DNA of 64,000 bases, from assembly GCA_030528525.1 (NCBI GenBank), contig JAUMYT010000006.1, forward strand, positions 58,259-122,258, given 5' to 3'. The position numbers and the translations under genes are program-made. Every line of letters begins with the position of its first letter. Position 1 is the stretch's first letter. This stretch comes from Pasteurellaceae bacterium (GTDB lineage Bacteria; Pseudomonadota; Gammaproteobacteria; Enterobacterales; Pasteurellaceae). The notes below the pieces were generated by a model. That model saw only the letters and a list, made by a program, of their open reading frames with translations. It was not told the DNA's origin and searched no databases. Shown here piece after piece: positions 38,237 to 48,452 of the stretch.

Positions 38237-41200
38237 CTACTCCGCCAATCCTACCAACAATTCACTGACAAACTTCAACCGTTCCGCCGAATCTTCAATT
38301 TTGTGCATAAATCTAAATTTTAGTGGGCCGTCAAATTTGTAGTGTAGTTTGTCTTGTTGGATCAGTTTTAAGAACTTGATCGGGTCAGGCGTGGCGGTCG
38401 ATTTGAATTCCAAATAGCCGCCGTTGATGCCTGCATCAATTTTCTGCAAGCCCAAGCCCTTGGCGATTTCTCGCAACTGGGTGATTTGGAACAGATTTTC
38501 GGCAGGCGTTGGCAATAAGCCGAAGCGGTCGATGAGTTCCACTTTGATCTCTCGCAAGGCATCGGCGTTTTCGTGGCTTGCGATACGTTTGTAGAACGAT
38601 AACCGCATATTCACATCTGGCACATAATCATCAGGCAATAATGCAGGCACTCGCAGTTCAATCTCCATTTGGTTTTGCGTGATGTCGTCCAAACTCGGTT
38701 CTCGCCCTTCTTGCAAGGCTTTCACGGCATTTTCGAGCAAATCCATATACAACGAAAAACCAATGCTCTCAATCTGTCCGCTCTGTTCGCTACCAAGCAA
38801 TTCGCCTGCTCCCCGAATTTCCAAATCGTGGGTTGCCAGCACAAACCCTGCTCCGAGATTGTCGATAGTACTCATCGCTTCCAAGCGTTGTTGAGCATCT
38901 TTGGTCAGGGTTTTCGGGTGTGGCGTGAGCATATAGGCGTAGGCTTGGTGGTGCGAACGCCCCACTCTCCCACGCAACTGGTGCAACTGTGCCAAGCCGA
39001 ATTTGTCAGCCCGTTCAATGATAATAGTGTTCGCCGTTGGCACATCAATGCCCGTTTCAATAATGGTTGAGCAGACGAGCAAATTGAAGCGTTGATGATA
39101 AAAATCGCTCATCACTCGCTCCAGTTCTCGCTCTCGCATTTGTCCGTGTCCGATCACAATCCGTGCTTCTGGCACAAGGGCGACAAGCTGTTCGGCACAG
39201 TTTTCAATGGTTGCTACATCGTTGTGCAGATAGTAAACCTGTCCGCCACGCAGAATTTCACGCAAAATTGCTTCACGAATCACCGTATCATCGCTTTGCC
39301 GCACAAAGGTTTTGATCGACAAACGGCGAGCAGGCGGACTGGCGATAATCGACAGATCTCGCATTCCGTTTAACGCCATATTCAGCGTTCTTGGGATTGG
39401 CGTGGCGGTGAGCGTTAAAATATCAATGTTGGCACGTAGCTGCTTCACTCGCTCTTTTTGTCGCACGCCGAAGCGGTGTTCTTCATCAATCACGAGCAAG
39501 CCAAGATCACGGAATTTCACATCATCTTGCAACAATTTGTGCGTGCCGACCAAAATATCGACCTTGCCTTCCGCCGTTTTTGCCAAAATTTCTTTCTGCT
39601 CTTTAGCGGTTTTGAAACGAGAAAGCACTTCCACATTCACAGGCTGGTTGGCAAACCGATCTTTGAAATTTTCGTAATGCTGTTGAGCGAGCAAGGTGGT
39701 TGGAGCGAGAATCGCCACTTGTTTTTGGTTCATTACCGCCAAGAAGGTGGCACGAATGGCGACTTCGGTTTTGCCAAAGCCCACATCGCCACACACCAAG
39801 CGATCCATCGCTTTTGGCAAGCACATATCGCTGATCACAGCGTTGATCGCCAGTTTTTGATCGTCCGTTTCTTCATACGGGAAAGTCGCACTAAATTGCT
39901 GGAAAGCGTCTTTATCATATTGAAATGCAAAGCCTTTTTGCGATTCTCGTTTGGCGTACACATCGAGCAATTCCGCTGCGACATCACGAATTTTTTCCGC
40001 CGCTTTTTGGCGACTTTTCGCCCAGGCTTCGCTGCCTAATTTATGCAACGGAGCATTTTCGTCCGCACCGCCCACATAGCGGCTGATTAAATGCAACGCC
40101 GAAACAGGCACATACAGCTTGGCATCGTTGGCGTAATGCAACACCAAATATTCGGCTTTCATTCCGCCTGCATCTAGCGTAGTCAGCCCACCATAACGCC
40201 CCACGCCGTTATCTAAATGCACCACCGCTTGCCCGATTTTCAACTCGGCAAGATTGCGGATCAGAGTATCAGGGTTGACACTTTTGCGTTTATCACGACT
40301 GCGAGTTTGTTGGATTTTCTCGCCGAGGAGATCCGTTTCGCAAATAATTGCCAACATCTCATCGCTTGCAGGTAGGATGGGCTTCAGCCCATCATCGTTC
40401 ACTTCATCATTATCTGATGGGCTAAAGCCCATCCTACTTTGAATGATAAAACCTTGATCGAGATTGCCGATCATCAGCGAAAAGGGCTGTGCGATTTCAT
40501 TCAAACTTGCCACTTGCTGCGGTTTGATCCCAAGAGGCGAAAGCAGATCGAGCAAGGTTTCCCTCCGCCCTTCGCTCTCCACCGAAAACAGCATTTTGCC
40601 TTTGAATTTTTGGCGGAATTGTTGAAAGGCGACAAACGGCTCTTTGGCGTTGGATTGAATCGCCACATCAGGCAACGGCTGAATGTTGGCATTTTGCTTG
40701 GCGGCAGATTTCCGCACTTTCTCGCCCGTTAAGCTCAAACGTGGGTAGCCTTTCAGCCATTGATTGATTTGCTCAATGCTGAACCACAATTTTTCAGGCG
40801 GCAACAGCGGTCGCATTGGATCAACACGACGGCTTTCGTAGCGTTGGGCGGTGTCTTTAGCGAACTGCTCGGCTTTGGCTTGAATTTCGTCCAACGTGAT
40901 AAACAGCGTATTGCTCGGCAAATAATCAAAGAAACTCGCCATTTCGCTGAAAAAGAGCGGCTGCCAATACTCAATGCCCGCGTTCAAAATGCCTTTGCTG
41001 ACTTGCTGATAAATATGCTCTGGCTCACGGCGAATTTCGCCAAATTGGTCACGGAACTGCCCACGGAAAAACTCAATGCCGTGGCTGTCGGTCGGGAACT
41101 CGTGAGCGGGCAATAAATTGATTTGCTCAATTTCGGCAATGGTGCGTTGATTGTCCACGTTAAAGGTGCGAATGCTGTCGATTTCATCATCGAAAAAATC

Positions 41201-41755
41201 CAAGCGAAACGGCAATTCCGCTCCCATTGGATAGAGATCGAGCAACGCCCCACGCACCGCATATTCGCCATATTCCAACACTTGTTCCACCGCTCGATAG
41301 CCTGCATTTTCCAGTTGCAAACGCAATTTCTCAATCGAAAAACGGTCGCCTTTTTTAATCAACAGCACATTGTTGGCGAGATAGCTCGGTGGGCAGACTT
41401 TTTGCAGTAACGTATTGATTGGCAACAGAAAAATCTGTTTATTGCCTTGTTGCAGTTGGAACAACGCCGAAAGCCGAGCGGAAATAATATCTTGATGGGG
41501 CGAGAAATTATCGTACGGCAAAGTTTCCCAATCAGGAAACAGTTGCACCGGCAAACGGCTGAATTGTGGCAAACTTTTTTCAAGGCGTAACGCCGTGCGA
41601 GTATCAGGCGTGACCACCACGCTCAAGCCGTTAAAGTGCCCAGCGGCTTCGGCAATGGCTAAGGTGTCGGAATGCCCAACGAGATTGCCCAGGGTTTGAT
41701 GATCTTGAAAATTGCCGTCGGTTTTCGGCAGAATAAATTGAAGTGTGAATGACAT
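38237..41755 (-). CDS. mfd: Transcription-repair coupling factor Mfd
   Basis: 1172 residues from the ATG at 41753-41755; a TTG further up would only translate an uptake-like motif. UvrB-homology domains come first (FPDWETLPYDNFSPHQDIISARL), then the RNA-polymerase-binding region (NPDTLIRNLAELKIGQAVVH, GVGRYGG). The RecG-like translocase follows: GDVGFGKTEVAIRA (Walker A), VIDEEHRFGVRQKE (DEEH), TLTATPIPRTL and GRVGRSHHQAYAY. Mfd pushes stalled RNA polymerase off lesions and recruits UvrA. Family length is about 1147; the extra residues come mostly from a 22-codon insert at about residues 440-461, the palindromic element at 40372-40437. Confidence 0.96.
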   Translation of the reverse strand: MSFTLQFILPKTDGNFQDHQTLGNLVGHSDTLAIAEAAGHFNGLSVVVTPDTRTALRLEKSLPQFSRLPVQLFPDWETLPYDNFSPHQDIISARLSALFQLQQGNKQIFLLPINTLLQKVCPPSYLANNVLLIKKGDRFSIEKLRLQLENAGYRAVEQVLEYGEYAVRGALLDLYPMGAELPFRLDFFDDEIDSIRTFNVDNQRTIAEIEQINLLPAHEFPTDSHGIEFFRGQFRDQFGEIRREPEHIYQQVSKGILNAGIEYWQPLFFSEMASFFDYLPSNTLFITLDEIQAKAEQFAKDTAQRYESRRVDPMRPLLPPEKLWFSIEQINQWLKGYPRLSLTGEKVRKSAAKQNANIQPLPDVAIQSNAKEPFVAFQQFRQKFKGKMLFSVESEGRRETLLDLLSPLGIKPQQVASLNEIAQPFSLMIGNLDQGFIIQSRMGFSPSDNDEVNDDGLKPILPASDEMLAIICETDLLGEKIQQTRSRDKRKSVNPDTLIRNLAELKIGQAVVHLDNGVGRYGGLTTLDAGGMKAEYLVLHYANDAKLYVPVSALHLISRYVGGADENAPLHKLGSEAWAKSRQKAAEKIRDVAAELLDVYAKRESQKGFAFQYDKDAFQQFSATFPYEETDDQKLAINAVISDMCLPKAMDRLVCGDVGFGKTEVAIRATFLAVMNQKQVAILAPTTLLAQQHYENFKDRFANQPVNVEVLSRFKTAKEQKEILAKTAEGKVDILVGTHKLLQDDVKFRDLGLLVIDEEHRFGVRQKERVKQLRANIDILTLTATPIPRTLNMALNGMRDLSIIASPPARRLSIKTFVRQSDDTVIREAILREILRGGQVYYLHNDVATIENCAEQLVALVPEARIVIGHGQMRERELERVMSDFYHQRFNLLVCSTIIETGIDVPTANTIIIERADKFGLAQLHQLRGRVGRSHHQAYAYMLTPHPKTLTKDAQQRLEAMSTIDNLGAGFVLATHDLEIRGAGELLGSEQSGQIESIGFSLYMDLLENAVKALQEGREPSLDDITQNQMEIELRVPALLPDDYVPDVNMRLSFYKRIASHENADALREIKVELIDRFGLLPTPAENLFQITQLREIAKGLGLQKIDAGINGGYLEFKSTATPDPIKFLKLIQQDKLHYKFDGPLKFRFMHKIEDSAERLKFVSELLVGLAE
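40372..40437. repeat. 66-bp palindromic element inserted in frame in mfd
   Basis: Ends GTAGGATGGGCT and AGCCCATCCTAC, with inner arms CAGCCCATCA/TGATGGGCT giving a long hairpin. It is exactly 22 codons and adds about 22 residues (reading MGFSPSDNDEVNDDGLKPIL) to Mfd where E. coli Mfd has a short linker. Confidence 0.8.
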
Positions 41756-41756
41756 A

Positions 41757-41790
41757 ACAAGGGGGTCAGTATTTATGAGATTTTGCAAAA
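41757..41790 (+). repeat. Uptake-signal-like motif before mfd
   Basis: ACAAGGGGGT then GATTTTGCAAAAT. It faces the copy at 41856-41887. Confidence 0.65.
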
Positions 41791-41855
41791 TGCCGTAGTT
41801 TACCTGCTATGATGCTGAGTTGCAAAAATGAAGCTTGCTTATCTATTTCTCTCAA

Positions 41856-41887
41856 TTTGCAAAAAGTCGATTTTTCTCCCCCCTTGT
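41856..41887 (-). repeat. Uptake-signal-like motif, opposite orientation
   Basis: Minus strand ACAAGGGGGGAGAAA then CTTTTTGCAAATT; lies between mfd and metE. Confidence 0.65.
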
Positions 41888-41970
41888 TCGCGACTTGTTC
41901 TCTTGTATTAAAAATTTTCATCATGATCGTGAAAATTATGCGATTGCATAATAGGAAAAATTTGTAGATT

Positions 41971-42002
41971 ATACGTCCATACATTTAGACGGCTAAATGT
42001 CT
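41971..42002 (+). promoter_or_regulatory. MetJ operator (four tandem met boxes) of metE
   Basis: Four contiguous 8-mers resemble AGACGTCT: ATACGTCC, ATACATTT, AGACGGCT (7 of 8) and AAATGTCT. They overlap or follow the probable promoter, 39 bases before the metE ATG, so MetJ with S-adenosylmethionine should repress metE. Confidence 0.8.
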
Positions 42003-42040
42003 AGATCCCCAAATTTAACAAATTCCAACAGGAGCTGATT

Positions 42041-44314
42041 ATGACTACATTCCACGTTTTAGGTTTTCCACGTGTCGGTGCAAAGCGTGAATTAAAATTT
42101 GCCCAAGAGCGTTACTGGCGTAAAGAGTTAGGCGAGCAAGATTTGATTGATTTAGCCAAAGCCTTGCGTGAGAAAAACTGGAAACACCAAGCCGAAGCGA
42201 ACGCCGATTTCGTGGCTGTGGGCGATTTCACTTTCTACGATCACATTTTAGATTTACAAGTGGCAACGGGTGCAATTCCAGCTCGTTTTGGTTTCGATAG
42301 CCAACATTTAACGCTTGACCAATACTTCCAACTTGCTCGTGGTAACAAAGAGCAATTTGCGATTGAGATGACCAAATGGTTCGACACCAACTACCACTAC
42401 CTCGTGCCAGAGTTCCAAAAAGCCACCGAATTTAAAGCGAACCCTGCTCACTATGTACAACAAATTCGTGAAGCGAAAGCATTAGGCTTGAAATTCAAAC
42501 CTGTGATTGTCGGTCCATTAAGTTTCTTATGGTTAGGGAAAGAGAAAGGCGAAGCGTTCAACCGTTTTGATTTGCTTAATAAATTAGTGCCAGTGTATGT
42601 GGACATTTTAAACGCCTTAGCCGCAGAAGGGGCAGAGTGGATTCAAATTGATGAGCCTGCATTAGCCTTAGATTTACCAAAAGCGTGGGTAGAAGCCTAC
42701 AAAGCGGTTTATGCCACCTTTGCTGAAAAAGTGAATGCGAAGGTGTTATTAGCGACTTACTTCGGTTCAGTGGCAGAACACGCAGAATTATTGAAAGGCT
42801 TAGCGGTGGACGGTTTACACTTAGACTTAATCCGTGCCCCAGAGCAACTTGCTGCCTTTGAAGATTACAGCAAAGTGCTTTCAGCCGGTGTGATTGAAGG
42901 TCGTAACATCTGGCGTGCAAACTTGAATAAAGTATTAGATGTGTTAGAGCCATTAAAAGCGAAATTGGGCGAGCGTTTATGGATTGCCCCAAGCTGTTCA
43001 TTACTTCACACGCCATTTGATTTAAGCGTTGAAACCCAATTACAAGAGAAAAATCCTGCCCTTTACAGCTGGTTAGCGTTCACGCTCCAAAAAGTGGACG
43101 AACTTCGTGTGATTAAGACCGCACTTGAGCAAGGTCGTGTAGCGGTGAAAGCCGAACTTGATGCAAGCCAAGCTGCGGCAGATGCGCGTGCAAATTCAAC
43201 AGAGATTCACCGCCCAGAAGTGGCAGCACGTTTAGCGAGCTTGCCAGCGGATGCGGACAAACGTAAATCGCCATTTGCAGAGCGTATTGCGAAACAAAAT
43301 GCGTGGTTGAACTTGCCATTATTACCAACCACCAACATCGGTTCATTCCCACAAACCACCGAAATCCGTCACGCACGTGCGAGCTTCAAAAAAGGCGATT
43401 TAAGCCTTGCAGATTACGAAGCGGCGATGAAGAAAGAGATCGAATACGTGGTTCGCCGCCAAGAAGAACTTGACCTTGATGTACTTGTTCACGGCGAAGC
43501 AGAGCGTAACGATATGGTGGAATACTTCGGCGAATTGTTAGACGGCTTTGCATTTACTAAATTCGGTTGGGTACAAAGCTACGGCTCACGTTGCGTGAAA
43601 CCACCAGTGATTTACGGCGATGTGGTTCGTCCAGAGCCAATGACCGTACGTTGGTCACAATATGCTCAAAGCTTAACCCAAAAAGTAATGAAAGGAATGC
43701 TGACAGGTCCTGTGACGATTTTACAATGGTCATTCGTGCGTAACGACATTCCACGTTCAACGGTATGTAAACAAATCGGCGTGGCACTCTCTGACGAAGT
43801 GTTAGACTTAGAAAAAGCAGGCATCAAAGTGATCCAAATCGACGAGCCAGCGATCCGTGAAGGTTTACCGCTCAAACGTGCAGATTGGGATGCCTACTTA
43901 CAATGGGCAGGTGAAGCGTTCCGTTTAAGCTATATGGGCGTACAAGACGACACCCAAATCCACACCCATATGTGTTACTCTGAATTTAACGACATATTAC
44001 CAGCGATTGCAGGCTTAGATGCGGATGTGATTACCATCGAAACATCACGTTCAGATATGGAACTCTTAACCGCATTCGGTGATTTCAAATACCCGAACGA
44101 CATCGGCCCAGGCGTGTACGATATTCACAGCCCACGCGTGCCAAGAGCGACGGAAATTGAACACTTACTCAGCAAAGCGTTGAAAGTGGTGCCAAAAGAG
44201 CGTCTATGGGTAAACCCAGACTGTGGCTTAAAAACCCGTGGCTGGGCAGAAACTATCGCACAATTAGAAGTGATGGTTGCTGTAACCAAAAAATTACGTG
44301 CTGAATTGGCCTAA
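42041..44314 (+). CDS. metE: Cobalamin-independent methionine synthase
   Basis: 757 residues, the normal MetE length. The N-terminal half is a degenerate copy of the barrel; the C-terminal half carries the zinc ligands in HTHMCYSE and NPDCGLKTR, and homocysteine and folate contacts in [14 protein letters not shown] and DEPAIREG. It transfers the methyl group of methyltetrahydrofolate polyglutamate to homocysteine. Monocistronic, under the met boxes at 41971-42002, with CAGGAG before the ATG. A terminator follows at once. Confidence 0.97.
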   Translation: MTTFHVLGFPRVGAKRELKFAQERYWRKELGEQDLIDLAKALREKNWKHQAEANADFVAVGDFTFYDHILDLQVATGAIPARFGFDSQHLTLDQYFQLARGNKEQFAIEMTKWFDTNYHYLVPEFQKATEFKANPAHYVQQIREAKALGLKFKPVIVGPLSFLWLGKEKGEAFNRFDLLNKLVPVYVDILNALAAEGAEWIQIDEPALALDLPKAWVEAYKAVYATFAEKVNAKVLLATYFGSVAEHAELLKGLAVDGLHLDLIRAPEQLAAFEDYSKVLSAGVIEGRNIWRANLNKVLDVLEPLKAKLGERLWIAPSCSLLHTPFDLSVETQLQEKNPALYSWLAFTLQKVDELRVIKTALEQGRVAVKAELDASQAAADARANSTEIHRPEVAARLASLPADADKRKSPFAERIAKQNAWLNLPLLPTTNIGSFPQTTEIRHARASFKKGDLSLADYEAAMKKEIEYVVRRQEELDLDVLVHGEAERNDMVEYFGELLDGFAFTKFGWVQSYGSRCVKPPVIYGDVVRPEPMTVRWSQYAQSLTQKVMKGMLTGPVTILQWSFVRNDIPRSTVCKQIGVALSDEVLDLEKAGIKVIQIDEPAIREGLPLKRADWDAYLQWAGEAFRLSYMGVQDDTQIHTHMCYSEFNDILPAIAGLDADVITIETSRSDMELLTAFGDFKYPNDIGPGVYDIHSPRVPRATEIEHLLSKALKVVPKERLWVNPDCGLKTRGWAETIAQLEVMVAVTKKLRAELA

Positions 44315-44326
44315 TGTGAATTAAAT

Positions 44327-44356
44327 CAAAAAGCGGACGAAAGTCCGCTTTTTTTG
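44327..44356 (+). terminator. Terminator of metE
   Basis: AAAAAGCGGAC-GAAA-GTCCGCTTTTTTT: 7-bp GC-rich stem, stable GAAA loop and T run. The A run makes it usable by lpxK from the other side. Confidence 0.92.
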
Positions 44357-44360
44357 TTTC

Positions 44361-45347
44361 TTAATGACGGGAACGGATAAGCTCTAAGATGGGTTGCAAT
44401 AAACAAGGGGGGGAGTTAGGCTCAAATTTTGCAAAAACGGGCACATACCACCAATTCTCTTGAGCAAAACCGTAACATTTCACCGCATCTTTTTCGGTCA
44501 TCAACAGCGGTAAATCGCCTTTTTGCAACGGCTGAATCACCTCCAGCGAATAAGGTTGATGATCGGCAAAACTGTGGCTTTCGACTACATTCATCTTAAA
44601 CTCTTGCAACATTTTAAAAAAGCGAGGTGGATAGCCAATGCCCGCCAAAGCTATCACTTCTTGACTCGCAAAATCGCTGATCGCTTTCTGCTCGCCCGTT
44701 TTGAGATTGATTACCTTGGTGGCTTCAAGCATCATTAAATGTTCGCCCTGCTTTGCAATTCCGCCATTGCAAATCACCGCTTGCACCGATTTCAAACGGC
44801 TTGGCAATTCACGCAAACCGCCTGCTGGCAGGACAAAACCGTTACCAAAACGGCGAACGCCGTCCACCACCACCCATTCCATATCTCGCTCAAGGGCATA
44901 ATGTTGCAAGCCGTCATCAGCGATAATCAAATCCAGCTCAAATTGGCTTAACAGCAATTCGATACTTTGCTGGCGATTCGGCGAAATGGCGACAGGTGCG
45001 TGAGTGCGTTGAGCAATCAACACAGGCTCATCTCCCATTTGTTCAGGCGAGCTTTCAGCGGTCACCAACTGTGGAAACTGCTTATTTTTGCCACCATAAC
45101 CACGGGAAATGACCCCCACTTTCACGCCACGTTGTTGCAACTGCTCCACCAGCCACACCACCACTGGCGTTTTGCCGTTACCGCCCACAGAAATGTTCCC
45201 AACGATCAGAACAGGAATGGGCGAACGGTAAGATTTTAAGATCTTGGCTTGATATAACGCTCGGCGAAGTTGGCTAATCGACCAAAACAGCAACGAAAAC
45301 GGAGCCAGTAAAAACGTAAACAGGTTAATAGATTGCCAGATTTTCAT
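44361..45347 (-). CDS. lpxK: Tetraacyldisaccharide 4'-kinase
   Basis: 328 residues. One N-terminal helix (about 7-30, [16 protein letters not shown]) anchors it at the inner membrane; the P-loop [12 protein letters not shown] is at about 51-62, followed by [10 protein letters not shown] and [12 protein letters not shown] with the DDGxQH motif of the family. LpxK phosphorylates lipid A precursor at the 4' position. An uptake-like motif near the C-terminus is translated as NSPPCLL, showing the motif is tolerated in a conserved essential gene. It lies 43 bases before clpX but is probably a separate unit. Confidence 0.95.
   Translation of the reverse strand: MKIWQSINLFTFLLAPFSLLFWSISQLRRALYQAKILKSYRSPIPVLIVGNISVGGNGKTPVVVWLVEQLQQRGVKVGVISRGYGGKNKQFPQLVTAESSPEQMGDEPVLIAQRTHAPVAISPNRQQSIELLLSQFELDLIIADDGLQHYALERDMEWVVVDGVRRFGNGFVLPAGGLRELPSRLKSVQAVICNGGIAKQGEHLMMLEATKVINLKTGEQKAISDFASQEVIALAGIGYPPRFFKMLQEFKMNVVESHSFADHQPYSLEVIQPLQKGDLPLLMTEKDAVKCYGFAQENWWYVPVFAKFEPNSPPCLLQPILELIRSRH
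44403..44437 (+). repeat. Uptake-signal-like motif inside lpxK
   Basis: ACAAGGGGGGGAG then AAATTTTGCAAAA; antisense to lpxK, in its C-terminal codons. Confidence 0.65.
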
Positions 45348-45390
45348 TATTTTCTATAAATAAAAGGTGGGTTGCCCCACCTAAATTCAA

Positions 45391-46641
45391 TTACTCCACC
45401 TTCGGCTTTTCGCCTTTTTCGACACAGCCTTTGCCGATGGTCACTTTTTTCGCATTCAAGGACGGCAAATCGTACATCGTATCCAACAACAGATTTTCCA
45501 CAATCGAACGCAAGCCACGTGCCCCTGTTTTACGAGAAATGGCTTTTTGAGCAATCGCAATCAGGGCATCTTTAGTGAATTTCAGCTCTACGCCTTCCAT
45601 TTTGAACAAGGCTTGATACTGCTTGATGATCGCATTTTTCGGCTCAGTCAAAATCTGAATTAACGCCGCTTCGTCCAGTTCAGACAATGGCGTAATCACT
45701 GGCAAACGCCCGATAAGCTCTGGGATCAAACCGAATTTTACCAAATCTTCAGGCTCCACTTGTTTGAATAATTCGGTTAAAGCTTCACGATCTTTGTCTT
45801 TTTTCAGTTCTGCTCCAAAGCCGATACCACCTTGCTTGTTGGTGCGAGCTTCAACGATTTTATCCAAGCCCGCAAACGCCCCTCCACAAATGAACAATAT
45901 TTTAGACGTATCCACAGGAATAGTTTCTTGTTTCGGGTGTTTGCGTCCGCCTTGTGGATTGATGTTCGCCACCGTGCCTTCGACCAATTTCAATAACGCC
46001 TGTTGCACGCCTTCACCCGACACATCACGAGTTAAAGAGGGATTTTCTGACTTGCGAGTGATTTTGTCGATCTCATCAATGAAAATAATGCCACGCTCGG
46101 CTTGTTCCGCATCGTAATCACATTTCATCAACAATTTTTGGATCACATTTTCCACGTCTTCGCCTACATAACCTGCCTGAGTGAGTGTCGTCGCATCGGC
46201 AACCGCAAATGGCACATTCAAACGACGAGCCAAGCTCTCCGCAAGCAAGGTTTTGCCGCTTCCCGTTGGACCAATCAACAAAATATTACTTTTGCCAAGT
46301 TCCACGCCTTCGCTCTCTTTGTTATCAGACAACGCATTACGCAAGCGTTTGTAGTGGTTATACACCGCCACCGACAACACTTTTTTAGCGTGATCTTGCC
46401 CGATCACATAATCATCTAAATGGGAGTGAATTTCGTGGGGCGTTGGCACATTATCGAAGAAACCGCTTTCGGCTTGCACTTCTTCATCAATCAACGGCTC
46501 TTCGTTATCGTTGAGCAAGGCGTAAGATTCTTCGATACATTCGTTACAAATATGTCCTTCGCTGCCTTCAATTAAGGCTTCTACTTCGGCACGACGTTTG
46601 CCACAAAAGCTACAATGTGGCTCTTTTTCAAAAGTACTCAT
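45391..46641 (-). CDS. clpX: ClpXP protease unfoldase ClpX
   Basis: 416 residues. The N-terminal zinc-binding domain has CSFC at about 10-13 and CNEC near 33-36. The AAA+ core has GPTGSGKT, the Walker [10 protein letters not shown], the pore loop GYVGEDVEN and the ClpP-contact loop IGFGAE. ClpX unfolds tagged substrates and feeds ClpP. Its ATG overlaps the clpP stop by one base, the usual clpP-clpX operon. No changes at key sites. Confidence 0.97.
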   Translation of the reverse strand: MSTFEKEPHCSFCGKRRAEVEALIEGSEGHICNECIEESYALLNDNEEPLIDEEVQAESGFFDNVPTPHEIHSHLDDYVIGQDHAKKVLSVAVYNHYKRLRNALSDNKESEGVELGKSNILLIGPTGSGKTLLAESLARRLNVPFAVADATTLTQAGYVGEDVENVIQKLLMKCDYDAEQAERGIIFIDEIDKITRKSENPSLTRDVSGEGVQQALLKLVEGTVANINPQGGRKHPKQETIPVDTSKILFICGGAFAGLDKIVEARTNKQGGIGFGAELKKDKDREALTELFKQVEPEDLVKFGLIPELIGRLPVITPLSELDEAALIQILTEPKNAIIKQYQALFKMEGVELKFTKDALIAIAQKAISRKTGARGLRSIVENLLLDTMYDLPSLNAKKVTIGKGCVEKGEKPKVE

Positions 46642-47231
46642 TATTTGTTATCTCTGTGGGTAACCACTTTATCAATCAAACCGTAGGCTTGAGCTTCTTC
46701 TGCCGACATAAAATTATCGCGATCCGTGTCTTTTTCCACTTGCGCAATCGGCTTGCCCGTAAACTCCGCCATACGCTGATTTAAGGTCTGCTTAATTTTT
46801 AAAATCTCTTGGGCGTGAATTTGAATATCCGATGCTTGCCCACGGAAACCGCCTAACGGTTGGTGGATCATTACTCGTGCGTGTGGCAACGCAAAACGTT
46901 TGCCTTTTGCTCCTGCCGAAAGCAAAAATGCCCCCATTGAGCAGGCTTGCCCGATACAAAGCGTGCTGACATCAGGTTTGATGAAATTCATCGTGTCGAA
47001 AATCGCCATTCCTGCCGTTACTGCACCACCTGGCGAGTTGATGTAAAGATGAATATCTTTTTCAGGATCTTCGGCTTCTAAAAACAGCAACTGGGCGACA
47101 ATCAATTTCGCCATTTCATCTTCCACGCCACCATTTAAGAAAATAATTCGCTCTTTGAGCAAGCGAGAGTAAATATCGTAGGCTCTTTCGCCTTTGGAAC
47201 TCTGTTCCACTACCATTGGAATAACTGACAT
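46641..47231 (-). CDS. clpP: ATP-dependent Clp protease proteolytic subunit
   Basis: 196 residues. Catalytic serine in [14 protein letters not shown], histidine in [15 protein letters not shown] and the aspartate in [33 protein letters not shown] forms the axial region. It forms the double heptamer chamber used by ClpX. It is the first gene of clpPX; the promoter should lie in the 184 bases before it, which also hold an uptake-like motif. Confidence 0.97.
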   Translation of the reverse strand: MSVIPMVVEQSSKGERAYDIYSRLLKERIIFLNGGVEDEMAKLIVAQLLFLEAEDPEKDIHLYINSPGGAVTAGMAIFDTMNFIKPDVSTLCIGQACSMGAFLLSAGAKGKRFALPHARVMIHQPLGGFRGQASDIQIHAQEILKIKQTLNQRMAEFTGKPIAQVEKDTDRDNFMSAEEAQAYGLIDKVVTHRDNK

Positions 47232-47317
47232 TTTTGTTCCCTATCTAATCGGAAAGTGAGCAATTCTAGCAAACATTAAGCTGAGTATAAAGTGGGAGGC
47301 ATCTGCTGAATCGGCTA

Positions 47318-47351
47318 ACAAGGGGGTGAGAAACGCCGAGATTTTGCAAAA
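47318..47351 (+). repeat. Uptake-signal-like motif between clpP and sufE
   Basis: ACAAGGGGGTGAGAAA then GATTTTGCAAAAT; one of the best copies. Confidence 0.7.
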
Positions 47352-47415
47352 TGTTTTGTACGCCAACGTGAAAAAGGCGTAAGATTGTCACCCTTTTATC
47401 ACAGACGATAACCAC

Positions 47416-47808
47416 ATGACCTTAAACGATATTTATCAACAATTTTCTGATTGTAACGGCTGGGAAACCCGCTACCGCCTGCTGATTCAGCTCAGTCGCC
47501 AACTGCCCAAGCCGAATGAGGACGAACTGGCAAATTTACCCGAAATTCACGGCTGTGAGAGCCGTTTGTGGTTTTCCTTTCAACGCTCGCCAAGAAAAAT
47601 CGTGGCGTATAGCGATGCTCGCCTGATGCAAGGCTTGCTGATGATCGTGCAAACAGCCCTTGCTGAAAAAAGCGATGAAGAGTTGCAACATTTTGATCTA
47701 CAAGCGCTTTTTGACAGATTGCACATTACCCGCCATTTAACCAGCACAAGGCTGAATGGCTTGAAACAGATTGAACAGCGGGTACAGCAAGCCTATCAAG
47801 CGGTTTGA
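47416..47808 (+). CDS. sufE: SufE family sulfur acceptor
   Basis: 130 residues. The catalytic Cys47 lies in LPEIHGCESRLWF, the family signature; E. coli SufE has its cysteine at 51. SufE/CsdE proteins take persulfide sulfur from a cysteine desulfurase. No sufS, csdA or other suf genes are adjacent, so whether this is SufE or CsdE is not decided by context. It converges with the DUF805 gene and their ends overlap by 13 bases. Confidence 0.85.
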   Translation: MTLNDIYQQFSDCNGWETRYRLLIQLSRQLPKPNEDELANLPEIHGCESRLWFSFQRSPRKIVAYSDARLMQGLLMIVQTALAEKSDEELQHFDLQALFDRLHITRHLTSTRLNGLKQIEQRVQQAYQAV

Positions 47809-48326
47809 GTGGGATATTTCGGGCTTTCACCATATTTGTTTGGGTGCTTTTGCCCGTCTTTAAATAACAACATTAAGTAAAAAATGACAATCCCTATGCC
47901 AATGAGCGATAAACTGCCTTTCACCACCCAAACTGGATTTAGCGGGCTGGCTTCAATGATGGGTAATAAGACAAATACAACGCCTGCTAACAGTGGCGAA
48001 AAGTAAACGGCCAGTTGCCACCAACCAGACCAACCCAAATCGTGTAAACGACGAGCGGTGAGGCTTAACATCACAAAGAAATTCAGTAAACTATAAATAA
48101 ACAATATCACATAAAGTAACAATGCAGTCATGCCGATACTGTGTATGAATATCTCTGACGTATTAGTGGCAAATAACATTTTTCCCCCGCCAAGTAAAAC
48201 TAAGGCGGTTAATCCCACACCAAATTGCAATAAAAAATTGATTAGCAAAAACCAGCCATATTCTGCCCGTCTTGCCCTGCCTTGATAAGTAAAAATCTTT
48301 TTGAACGCCTGAAAAAAGTAGTTCAT
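47796..48326 (-). CDS. DUF805 family membrane protein
   Basis: 176 residues from the ATG at 48324-48326, which has AGGA ahead; the longer upstream frame lacks a ribosome binding site. GRARRAEYGWFLLINFLL after an amphipathic start and LTARRLHDLGWSGWWQL in the centre are the two DUF805 signatures; four hydrophobic segments are visible. Function of the family is unknown. It faces sufE and overlaps its last codons. Confidence 0.88.
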   Translation of the reverse strand: MNYFFQAFKKIFTYQGRARRAEYGWFLLINFLLQFGVGLTALVLLGGGKMLFATNTSEIFIHSIGMTALLLYVILFIYSLLNFFVMLSLTARRLHDLGWSGWWQLAVYFSPLLAGVVFVLLPIIEASPLNPVWVVKGSLSLIGIGIVIFYLMLLFKDGQKHPNKYGESPKYPTQTA

Positions 48327-48452
48327 TTTAAATCCTAATAAAAAGTGAGTTGAAAAATTCTGCAAATCTTAGCACAAATTTGCGGTTGTGATACAAGGCA
48401 AGATCAGGGAAAATAACCGACATTTTGACACACATTAAACGAAGAGAAAGTA

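Noticed and set aside
39458..40039. 193-codon plus-strand frame inside mfd
   Set aside because: Antisense to the conserved helicase domain; composition is that of a shadow ORF.
42576..43016. 146-codon minus-strand frame inside metE
   Set aside because: Antisense to MetE with no ribosome binding site or recognisable family.
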